Source: Verrucomicrobiia bacterium (GTDB lineage Bacteria; Verrucomicrobiota; Verrucomicrobiia; JABWAM01). Taken from it: DNA of 7,454 nucleotides. Position numbers and translations under genes: made by a program. Positions 1 to 5,742 of the stretch are shown piece by piece (the first letter of the stretch is position 1; the number at the start of each line of letters is the position of its first letter). The notes under the pieces are model-generated. The model was not told the DNA's origin. It saw nothing but the letters and a program-made list of their open reading frames with translations, and did no database searches. The stretch spans positions 1 through 7,454 of the forward strand of contig JABWAM010000119.1 of assembly GCA_013360985.1 (NCBI GenBank), read 5' to 3'.

Positions 1-1213
1 GCGCCCGCGCGGCCGTGAGCGCTTTGTCGAGGCAGCGCTTGGCCACCCCGGGGTTCGCGTCGAAATACGCCATGAGCCCCTCGTACACGATGGAGGACAC
101 CACGCCCTCGATCTCCGTGTTCACGAGCTTCACCTTCGTTTGCGACTCGAACCGCGGGTTGGGAAGCTTGACGCTCAGGACGCAGACGAGCCCTTCGCGA
201 ACGTCGTCGCCATTGATTGAGGGGTCCTTTTCCTTGAGCAGATTTCCGCTGCGCGCGTATTGGTTGATCGCGCGCGTGAGCGCGGTGCGCCAGCCCGTGA
301 GATGCGTCCCCCCGTCGGGGTTCGGAATCGAGTTGGCGAAGCAGAGGATCTGATCGTTGTAGCTGTCGTTGTACTGCATCACGCAGTCCACGAAGACCTC
401 CTCCTTTTGCCGGCTGAGGATGATCGGCTTCGGATGCACCACCTGCTTGTTTTTGCCGAGCTGCCGGACGAACTCCTCGATGCCATCCTTGTAAAGGAAC
501 CGTTCCGTCTTGAGGAGTTCCCCTTTCCCCTCGACGCCCTTGTCGGCGCGCTCGTCGGTCAGCGTGATCTCGACGCCGGGATTGAGGAAGGCCAGTTCGC
601 GGAGGCGGTTGGCGAGGAGATCGAACTTGAACTCCGTGGTGATCGTGAAGATCTCCGCGTCCGGCTTGAACGTGATGAGCGTGCCCGTGTGGCGCGACTT
701 GCCGATGACCTCGAGTTTCTTCGTCGTCTTCCCGCGCTCGAACGCCATGTGATAGACCTTCCCGTCGCGCGAAACCTCGACGCTGAACCATTCGGAGAGC
801 GCGTTGACGCACTTGGCGCCCACGCCGTGGAGGCCGCCGGAATATTTGTAGGCGCCCTGGCCGAACTTCCCGCCCGCGTGAAGATTCGTGAGCACCAACT
901 CCACCGCCGGCATCTTCCACTTCGGATGCATGTCCACGGGAATCCCGCGTCCGTCGTCGCGAATCGAAACGGAGCCGTCCACGTGGATCGTCACCTCGAT
1001 CCGTTGGCAATGCCCCGCGAGATGCTCGTCGATCGAGTTGTCGAGCACCTCGAAAACGCAGTGGTGCAACCCGCGCTCGTCGGGGTCGCCAATGTACATA
1101 CCGGGCCGTTTTCGGACGGCTTCAAGCCCTTCGAGCTTATCAATTTTCGAGGCGTCGTAGGCAGCAACGCCCATCGGGAAAGCGCCTCCCTCCTGATTTT
1201 GTTTTTCGGCCAT
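1..1213 (-). CDS. gyrB: DNA gyrase subunit B, N-terminal part (runs off left edge)
   Basis: This is the ATPase subunit of DNA gyrase, which with GyrA introduces negative supercoils in the cytoplasm. About 404 codons are visible; the C-terminal half, including the TOPRIM metal site, lies beyond the left edge. The GHKL ATPase domain shows RKRPGMYIG (residues 35-42 area), the N-box EVLDNSIDEHLAG (55-67), the G1 box DDGRGIP (86-92) and the G2/lid region SGGLHGVGAKCVNALSEW (125-142). The transducer domain follows, with QYNDSYNDQILCFANSI (280-296), GGTHLTGWR (301-309) and LVNTEIEG (363-370), which contains the conserved region near the QTK loop (QTKVKL, 358-363). The chosen ATG at 1213 has only a weak ribosome site. 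An internal ATG at 1174 (residue 14) has GGGAGG about 10 nt upstream and would put RKRPGMYIG at the usual distance from the N-terminus, so it is a real alternative. ParE is less likely given the closeness to GyrB text, but without the C-terminus this rests on my recognition. Confidence 0.95.
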   Translation of the reverse strand, partial: MAEKQNQEGGAFPMGVAAYDASKIDKLEGLEAVRKRPGMYIGDPDERGLHHCVFEVLDNSIDEHLAGHCQRIEVTIHVDGSVSIRDDGRGIPVDMHPKWKMPAVELVLTNLHAGGKFGQGAYKYSGGLHGVGAKCVNALSEWFSVEVSRDGKVYHMAFERGKTTKKLEVIGKSRHTGTLITFKPDAEIFTITTEFKFDLLANRLRELAFLNPGVEITLTDERADKGVEGKGELLKTERFLYKDGIEEFVRQLGKNKQVVHPKPIILSRQKEEVFVDCVMQYNDSYNDQILCFANSIPNPDGGTHLTGWRTALTRAINQYARSGNLLKEKDPSINGDDVREGLVCVLSVKLPNPRFESQTKVKLVNTEIEGVVSSIVYEGLMAYFDANPGVAKRCLDKALTAARA

Positions 1214-1237
1214 GGTCTTCGTGAGCTTCTTGGAGAA

Positions 1238-1266
1238 AATCTATCGTAAAAAACAGATCGTTCCAA
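1238..1266 (-). promoter_or_regulatory. gyrB: Possible sigma-70-like promoter of gyrB
   Basis: Read on the minus strand, TTGGAA (1266-1261) and TAGATT (1243-1238) are separated by exactly 17 nt. Each matches 4 of 6 bases of the -35 and -10 consensus. Transcription would begin near 1231. This leaves a leader of about 18 nt to the ATG at 1213, or about 57 nt to the ATG at 1174, which has the better Shine-Dalgarno sequence. The match is modest and the surrounding DNA is AT-rich, so chance is possible. Confidence 0.3.
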
Positions 1267-1270
1267 CGAT
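1257..1270. repeat. Perfect 14-bp palindrome in the gyrB upstream region
   Basis: ATCGTT-CC-AACGAT is a perfect inverted repeat with 6-bp arms and a 2-bp centre. It overlaps the proposed -35 element of gyrB, which is where a repressor would block polymerase. This makes it a candidate operator. The short centre makes an RNA hairpin less likely than a dimeric protein site. I do not recognise the sequence as the site of a named regulator. Confidence 0.35.
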
Positions 1271-1295
1271 TTTTTCCAAAAAAGCCGCAACACAT

Positions 1296-1304
1296 TGTGG
1301 ATGA
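1296..1304 (-). promoter_or_regulatory. DnaA-box-like site
   Basis: On the minus strand this reads TCATCCACA, which matches 8 of 9 bases of the canonical DnaA box TTATCCACA. It sits in the AT-rich region between the divergent gyrB and DUF4091 genes. gyrB often lies near dnaA and oriC, so such a box is plausible here, but one or two near-matches do not make an origin. Confidence 0.3.
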
Positions 1305-1343
1305 GTGAAGGATTTAACCCCACATATCGTGGAAGAAATTTAT

Positions 1344-1352
1344 AAATCCACA
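1344..1352 (+). promoter_or_regulatory. Weaker DnaA-box-like site
   Basis: AAATCCACA on the plus strand matches 7 of 9 bases of TTATCCACA and keeps the conserved ATCCACA core. It faces the site at 1296-1304 with about 40 bp between them. Between the two lies a small inverted repeat CCAC-ATATC-GTGG (1320-1332). This is weak alone and is listed because it is paired with the other site. Confidence 0.2.
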
Positions 1353-1475
1353 AAACCGCCTCGTTTTCAGGAGAGAATCTCCGACCATCTCGGCCTGTCG
1401 CGATGTCTCCTCCTCAAACCGACCTGTTCGTTCTTTCTTGGAAATCTCTGTCTCCGCGAGAAAAATCGCATCTCC

Positions 1476-3098
1476 ATGTTCCGCTTCTGGCTCCAAGATT
1501 CCCTCTTCCGCGTTTTCCCATGGTCGCGTCCCAGAACGTCCGGCCTCCGTCTCGATGTGGCGCGAGGGGAACGCTTCAGTTTTCAGGCTGCTGTGATCGC
1601 CGCGGAAGAATCCCAGGTCGCCGTCCGAGTGAGCAGTCCGCCCGGGATTCGGACCACCCTCCGCCGCGTCGGGTTCGTGCCTTTGTTCGCCCGCACCCCT
1701 CGCACACCGGCTTCAGACATCGAGGGCTGCGCGCGCATCCCCGGGCTCGTGCCCGACCCGCTCCTGCCCGACACCGACCTCTGCCTCCCCCGAGGATCGG
1801 CGATCGCCTGGTGGATTTCCGGAGAGACCGATCCGGAGGTTCGCCCGGGAAAGAAACAAGTCCGGGTCACCTTGACGCCCGAGCGGAAACATGGCGGCCC
1901 GCGACATCTCGATGTCGACCTCCGGGTTCATCCTCTTCGCCTTCGCGCGCGCAAAGGCTTCGATGTCACCCACTGGTTTTACACGGACGCCCTTTGTGAC
2001 TGGTATCATGTGACGCCGTGGTCCGAAGGATTTTGGGAAATCGTACGCCCTTACTTTCGAAACTTGGTCGCCCACGGACAGAACATGGTCTATATCCCCG
2101 TGTTCACGCCTCCGCTCGACGGCGTCAAGCGTCCCACCCAACTCCTCGGCGTACGGCGAACTGGAAAACATCGCTACGCCTTCGATTGGCGTCACGTGGA
2201 TCGCTGGATCGCCATGGCGCGCGCCAGCGGGATTTCCCGGTTCGAGTGGTGCCATCTCGTCACCCAATGGGGCGCGCGCCATGCGATCCGGATCTACGAG
2301 AAGAAAAACGGTCAGGACGTTCTCCTCTGGCCTCCGGAAACGCCGGCAACCGGACCCGCGTATCGCGCCTTTCTCGGCCAGTATCTGCCCCAACTGCATC
2401 GTTTCCTCGAACGCCACGGGTTGCTCGGAAAATCCGTTTTCCATCTCTCGGATGAACCGCACGGAGACGAACCGCTTGCCAACTATCGCCAGGCGCGCGC
2501 CATGCTCCGCGAGCTGGCGCCCTGGATGACGGTGATGGACGCCCTCAGCGATATCCGCTTCGCGCGGGAGAAACTCGTGGACGTTCCCGTCCCCATCCTC
2601 CGGGAAGCCAAAATGTTCGTGGACGAGGGGATCCCCTGCTGGACCTATTTCTGCTGCGCGCCGGTGGGCCGATGGCTGAACCGGCTTCTCACCACGCCGC
2701 TCACGAAGGTGCGCCTATCCGGCTGGCTTTTCTGGCGGTTCCAACACCTCGGTTTTCTCCACTGGGGCTACAACTACTGGTACCGCAAACAGACGCGGGA
2801 ACTCATTGATCCGTACCTTGTCCTCGACGGCGGAGGGTGGCCCGGCTGGCAGTCCGGCGATCCCTTCGTGGTCTACCCCGGAAAGGACGGCCCGATCGAT
2901 TCGCTGCGCTGGGAAGTCTTCGCGGAATCGCTTGAAGACTATCGCCTCCTCCAAACCCTCGGCGTCTCTCCCTCCTCGCTCGCCGATGAGTTTCGCGATT
3001 ACCATCGTTTCCCGCGAGATCCCGCCTGGGTTCGCCGCCGCCGCGCGCAACTCCTCGCGAAAGATCGCGAGAAACCTGGATCTTTCCCGGCGTCCTGA
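1476..3098 (+). CDS. DUF4091 domain protein, glycoside-hydrolase-like (GH123-related), 540 aa
   Basis: This is probably a carbohydrate-active enzyme of the DUF4091 family, which is related to GH123 beta-N-acetylgalactosaminidases; the true substrate is unknown. The N-terminal beta-rich part includes LDVARGERFSFQ (26-37) and RRVGFVPLF (63-71). A barrel-like catalytic part follows, with HLSDEPHGD (323-331), where the adjacent Asp-Glu (D326/E327) fits the GH123 catalytic pair. Then come GFLHWGYNYWY (426-436), SGDPFVVYPGKDGP (460-473) and RWEVFAESLEDYRLL (478-492), the typical DUF4091 C-terminal signature. The frame is open upstream to a GTG at 1305, but those 57 residues look non-coding and cover the gyrB control region, so I chose the ATG at 1476, just before the recognisable domain. 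Its ribosome site is poor. No signal peptide or lipobox is visible, so the protein appears cytoplasmic, which is unusual for an enzyme acting on polysaccharide. The assignment to DUF4091 is firm; the enzymatic role is inferred. Confidence 0.85.
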   Translation: MFRFWLQDSLFRVFPWSRPRTSGLRLDVARGERFSFQAAVIAAEESQVAVRVSSPPGIRTTLRRVGFVPLFARTPRTPASDIEGCARIPGLVPDPLLPDTDLCLPRGSAIAWWISGETDPEVRPGKKQVRVTLTPERKHGGPRHLDVDLRVHPLRLRARKGFDVTHWFYTDALCDWYHVTPWSEGFWEIVRPYFRNLVAHGQNMVYIPVFTPPLDGVKRPTQLLGVRRTGKHRYAFDWRHVDRWIAMARASGISRFEWCHLVTQWGARHAIRIYEKKNGQDVLLWPPETPATGPAYRAFLGQYLPQLHRFLERHGLLGKSVFHLSDEPHGDEPLANYRQARAMLRELAPWMTVMDALSDIRFAREKLVDVPVPILREAKMFVDEGIPCWTYFCCAPVGRWLNRLLTTPLTKVRLSGWLFWRFQHLGFLHWGYNYWYRKQTRELIDPYLVLDGGGWPGWQSGDPFVVYPGKDGPIDSLRWEVFAESLEDYRLLQTLGVSPSSLADEFRDYHRFPRDPAWVRRRRAQLLAKDREKPGSFPAS

Positions 3099-3295
3099 GC
3101 ATCGGCTGACGCGCGATCTCCTGGAATTTCGGGACCGTGGGCATCCCTCATCTCTCCCCCGAGGCGCACTGCCGATGCGATGGCAAACGATGCGGCGGGG
3201 CGTTCCCCAGAAGCGACCGGTCAAGAAATGTCTCCAAAGTTTGCTCCGACGGACTGAGGCAGAGATGAGGCATCATGCCGCCAAAGGACAAATCC

Positions 3296-3451
3296 ATGGG
3301 AACGGATCTGATCAACGAGAAGTTCTACGATTTCGACTGGAGCATGATGGCCCAAATCCACGGATCAGCTCAATTTTCAGAGAGCAACTCTCCTCATCAT
3401 CCATGGAGGATCGGAGAGGCGAGTCGTGTCGAGATTCCAGACTCCCCATAA
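3296..3451 (+). pseudogene. Probable 5' remnant of a lost gene (51-codon ORF)
   Basis: An ATG at 3296 is preceded by AAAGGA with a 7-nt spacer, a good Shine-Dalgarno sequence. The product begins MGTDLINEKFYDFDWSMMAQ and stops at TAA 3449-3451. The frame is open back to another ATG at 3275. From 3275, the first 29 codons have G or C at third position in 23 cases, as in the neighbouring genes. The next 29 have it in only 12, and the translation becomes low in structure (Ser, His, Pro). The change falls near 3361. This is what a gene start looks like when the rest has been deleted or replaced. A genuine 51-aa protein is the alternative. I do not recognise the family. Confidence 0.35.
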
Positions 3452-3463
3452 AATGGGTGCAAC

Positions 3464-3510
3464 GGCTCGGCCGGCGGCCTCGCCCTCCCTTCTTGTCCGC
3501 CGGCCGAGCC
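3464..3510. repeat. Perfect inverted repeat, 14-bp arms, 19-nt loop
   Basis: GGCTCGGCCGGCGG (3464-3477) is exactly complementary to 3497-3510. A transcript from either strand would fold into a very stable GC stem. No T-tract follows on the plus strand. On the minus strand the first T-run (TTTTAT) begins about 10 nt after the stem. It could end or protect transcripts from the convergent genes, be a REP-type element, or be the end of a small mobile element. Its role is not decided by the sequence. Confidence 0.6.
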
Positions 3511-3638
3511 ATCCAGCGCTGCCGCAGCGGTTTGAGTCCAAAATGTGGCGAGGGCGTTGCATGTTCCTCGACCGAGGACGGACTCCTCCACGCCTGACGC
3601 GGGGATTTGGATCTCCCTCATGCGGCTTGCGCCGGCGC

Positions 3639-3678
3639 CAGGGCGGCGGTGGACGCCTGCCGCTCCCTCGCCGCCCTG
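3639..3678. repeat. Perfect inverted repeat, 10-bp arms, 20-nt loop
   Basis: CAGGGCGGCG (3639-3648) is exactly complementary to CGCCGCCCTG (3669-3678). It is the second of three hairpins in the gene-free stretch. It has no T-tract on either side. GC-rich DNA yields such repeats by chance more readily than balanced DNA, so taken alone it is modest evidence. Confidence 0.45.
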
Positions 3679-3737
3679 CTCGTCGGCTGCTGCCGGGATA
3701 GCGAGCAAGAAGGAGTTGCTGGCGTCGCGTTACTCTC

Positions 3738-3760
3738 CGATTCCCGGCTCCTGGGAATCG
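3738..3760. repeat. Inverted repeat downstream of the MFS gene, possible terminator stem
   Basis: CGATTCCC (3738-3745) pairs perfectly with GGGAATCG (3753-3760) across a 7-nt loop, a compact terminator-sized stem. It lies about 53 nt past the minus-strand MFS stop codon and is well placed to end that transcript. No T-run follows in that direction, so intrinsic termination is not shown; 3' end protection is also possible. Confidence 0.4.
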
Positions 3761-3812
3761 CATCCCCTTTATCCGGAGGTGGATGCCGTGGCGCGCGTCC
3801 GACGCGTTTCCA

Positions 3813-5255
3813 TCACAATCCTCCGCCGTTCCTCTTCCGCCGCATCTTGCCCCGAGCAAGCGAGGCGGCGATGCCCGCGAGACAAAGCGCTGTCAGCATC
3901 ACGAACGCCACCCGCGTGTCGTGAAGGAACGGCTCGCGCGTCTCGGGCGACAACGTCCCGTTTCCCATCCGCGCCCCAAAGACCAACCCGACCATCGCCA
4001 TGCTCATCACCATCCCGTTGGTGCGCATCGTGGAGAGGATCGCCGAGGCCGCGCCGAGACGTCGCCCGCCAACGCTGCTCATCACCGCGTTCGTGTTCGG
4101 CGACGAAAACAGGCCAAACCCGATCCCCAGGAACGCCTGCCCTCCCAGGATCAAGCCCAGCGAGGTGTCTTGCCTCAGACACGTGAACATCCCCAGTCCG
4201 ACCGCGCAACACCCCATGCCCAACGACGCGAGACGTCCCGCGTCCATGCGGTCCGACCAGCGTCCCGCGAGCGGCGAGAAAACCGTTTGAAGAATCGGTT
4301 GGGCCACCAGAATCGTGCCCGCCAGCGCCGGCCCCATTCCACGCACCTCCTGAAGATAGAGGCTCATCAGAAACCCCTGCGCGAACGTGGCCGCATAGTT
4401 GATCAATGCGGCGAGGTTCGAGAAGGTGAACGTGACGTTCCCCCGAAAAAGATCGAGCGGAAACACCGGGTTTCCACCGCGCAACTCGCGCCGCAGAAAA
4501 ACGCCCGCACCGACGATCCCCGCTCCGAGCAGCGTCCAGCCGCGCGGTCCCGTCGCGTCGAGCAAGCCCTCCGTGAGCAGGAGGATCACTCCCGCGTAGA
4601 GCGCCGAACCCGCTCCATCGAACTTTTCTCCCGCGGCATCGCGCCATTCTCCGCGCAACCGCCGCGCCGTCGAGTAAAGCAGCGCTCCGCCGATCACCAC
4701 GTGCGAGACAAACAGACTGCGCCAACCGAAATGTTCCGTCATCAGCCCGCCAAAAAACGGGCCAACCGACAGGCCGAGATAGATCGCGGCAACATTGTAG
4801 CCCTGGGCTTCGCCCATCTTTCCCGGCGGATAGACCGAGGCGATCATCGCCGTGCTGGATGTCGCCATACACGCCGCGCCCACGCCCTGAACGACGCGCG
4901 CCGTCAGGAGCGTGACCAAACCCGTCGCGAGCGCCGCCCCCATCGAGGCGACCGTGAAGATCGCAATCCCCCAGGCGAACACCCGGCGGCGACCGTGGAT
5001 ATCCGCGTATCGTCCCGCGGGCACGAAGATCGCGCTCACGCTCATGAGAAAGACCGTGAGCACCCGGTTCAACGTCAGCGTATCGAGGCCGAATTCGTGT
5101 CCGATCGCCGGCAACGCCACGGGAACCGACGAACTCCCGAACGGCATGAGGAAAGAGGCCAGTCCCACCACCCACAGCACCGACCGCGCCTCGTCGGGAG
5201 AAACGGCGTCGCCCGCGTTCCGCCGCGCAATGCGCCCGCGGCTTGCCCCTTTCAT
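3813..5255 (-). CDS. MFS transporter, DHA2 (EmrB/QacA-type) 14-TM exporter, 480 aa
   Basis: This is a proton-driven exporter of the major facilitator superfamily in the inner membrane. Substrates of this subfamily are usually drugs or other toxic small molecules; the substrate here is unknown. About fourteen hydrophobic segments can be seen (roughly 27-50, 63-80, 92-110, 112-142, 156-172, 178-197, 216-232, 240-256, 277-297, 308-328, 340-358, 366-385, 400-428, 447-466). Motif A is GRYADIHGRRR (81-91). RVVQGVGAA (120-128) is the motif B region. Motif C is GLSVGPFFGG (161-170), typical of antiporters with 14 segments. The frame is open to 5441, but the extra 62 residues are basic and unrelated and cover the end of the hicB remnant, so I chose the ATG at 5255. 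No clear ribosome site precedes it. The gene stands alone, with no EmrA-like adaptor or regulator in view. It converges with the DUF4091 gene. DHA2 membership is firm. Confidence 0.9.
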   Translation of the reverse strand: MKGASRGRIARRNAGDAVSPDEARSVLWVVGLASFLMPFGSSSVPVALPAIGHEFGLDTLTLNRVLTVFLMSVSAIFVPAGRYADIHGRRRVFAWGIAIFTVASMGAALATGLVTLLTARVVQGVGAACMATSSTAMIASVYPPGKMGEAQGYNVAAIYLGLSVGPFFGGLMTEHFGWRSLFVSHVVIGGALLYSTARRLRGEWRDAAGEKFDGAGSALYAGVILLLTEGLLDATGPRGWTLLGAGIVGAGVFLRRELRGGNPVFPLDLFRGNVTFTFSNLAALINYAATFAQGFLMSLYLQEVRGMGPALAGTILVAQPILQTVFSPLAGRWSDRMDAGRLASLGMGCCAVGLGMFTCLRQDTSLGLILGGQAFLGIGFGLFSSPNTNAVMSSVGGRRLGAASAILSTMRTNGMVMSMAMVGLVFGARMGNGTLSPETREPFLHDTRVAFVMLTALCLAGIAASLARGKMRRKRNGGGL

Positions 5256-5397
5256 GAAAGGAATCTCGAACTCACACGCATGATGAACGAGCGACGACCC
5301 TTTTCGGCCGGCGCCGGTCGTGACCGAGAATTTGCGCGCGATTCCCCGACAACTCAAGCGCGCGCAACCCCGCCGACGCGGTTTCCGCTGAGGCAGA

Positions 5398-5608
5398 TCA
5401 GCCGACGGCGACGTTCTGGACGCCGACAAATTCGGCCTCACGCGCGGGCTCGCCCTCTTCGAGAAGCATGGCCATCCCTTCGCGCAGATTGACGCCTAGC
5501 TCGTCACAAGCTCCGGCCTGTGAATTGGCGCTGGGAAAAACCGGGCGCGTATCCGACCAGCAAACCGGTCGCCGAATCGCGTTCTACAACCACCGTCAAC
5601 GTCCTCAT
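5398..5608 (-). pseudogene. hicB: HicB-family antitoxin gene with a +1 frameshift
   Basis: In type II HicAB systems HicB neutralises the HicA mRNA interferase and represses the operon. The reading starts at ATG 5608 with AAGGA about 8 nt upstream and gives MRTLTVVVERDSATGLLVGY then APG, the HicB partial RNase H-like fold. It then leaves the family text and stops early. In the next frame the family resumes with a segment reading SQAGACDELGVNLREGMAML and then EFVGVQNVAVG before the TGA at 5398-5400. Removing one base from the run of five A (5536-5540; T on the coding strand) restores a single 69-residue HicB reading, with the whole span being 70 codons plus one base. Both halves remain well conserved, so the break is recent, a sequencing slip, or programmed. 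No hicA is recognisable on either side. Confidence 0.8.
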
Positions 5609-5742
5609 CACGGCATTCCTTCCCGCTCCCGCCAGGAGTCAACTCACTGAAAACCTGTATGCGCGATGGAAGAGGCGTGCCTTATGCGCGCTGAGGTTCG
5701 CGACGCGCCCAACCGAAACGTTGGAGGCGCGCGCGGGCGGCG

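Larger units (their letters stand above)
3099..3812. other. 714-bp stretch without an intact gene, between convergent genes
   Basis: No full-length protein I can believe is encoded here on either strand; the longer open frames give Arg/Pro/Gly-rich translations typical of GC-rich shadows. The region holds a distant 8-bp inverted repeat (GCATCGGC at 3099-3106 with its complement at 3171-3178), a probable 5' gene remnant from 3296, and three strong inverted repeats (3464-3510, 3639-3678, 3738-3760). Neither flanking gene is followed by a classical hairpin with a T-tract. Confidence 0.6.

Noticed and set aside
260..1249. 329-codon open frame on the plus strand opposite gyrB.
   Set aside because: It is the antisense shadow of gyrB; the minus strand reads as an uninterrupted GyrB.
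1341..1346. TATAAA as a -10 element for the DUF4091 gene.
   Set aside because: No acceptable -35 element lies 16-18 bp upstream, and it falls in an AT-rich stretch where such hexamers occur by chance.
1305..1475. N-terminal extension of the DUF4091 gene from the GTG at 1305.
   Set aside because: The residues resemble no part of the family and the DNA is AT-rich control region with gyrB promoter-like elements.
3377..3859. Open frame of 160 codons on the minus strand across the gene-free stretch.
   Set aside because: The translation is dominated by Arg, Gly and Pro, has no recognisable motif, and overlaps the end of the MFS gene in another frame.
5256..5397. Possible decayed hicA just after hicB on the minus strand, where one frame gives RALEL and later HDRRRPKRVV, faintly like HicA LRHPDGRR.
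   Set aside because: The Gly-Ser-His motif of HicA is absent, the frame is short, and the likeness needs several changes. It is too weak to annotate.
5256..5441. N-terminal extension of the MFS gene to 5441.
   Set aside because: The extra residues are Arg-rich, precede the first membrane segment without purpose, and overlap the hicB remnant in another frame.
3783..5492. 569-codon open frame on the plus strand opposite the MFS gene.
   Set aside because: It is the antisense shadow of the MFS gene, with an Arg/His/Gln-rich translation; the minus strand carries the MFS motifs.
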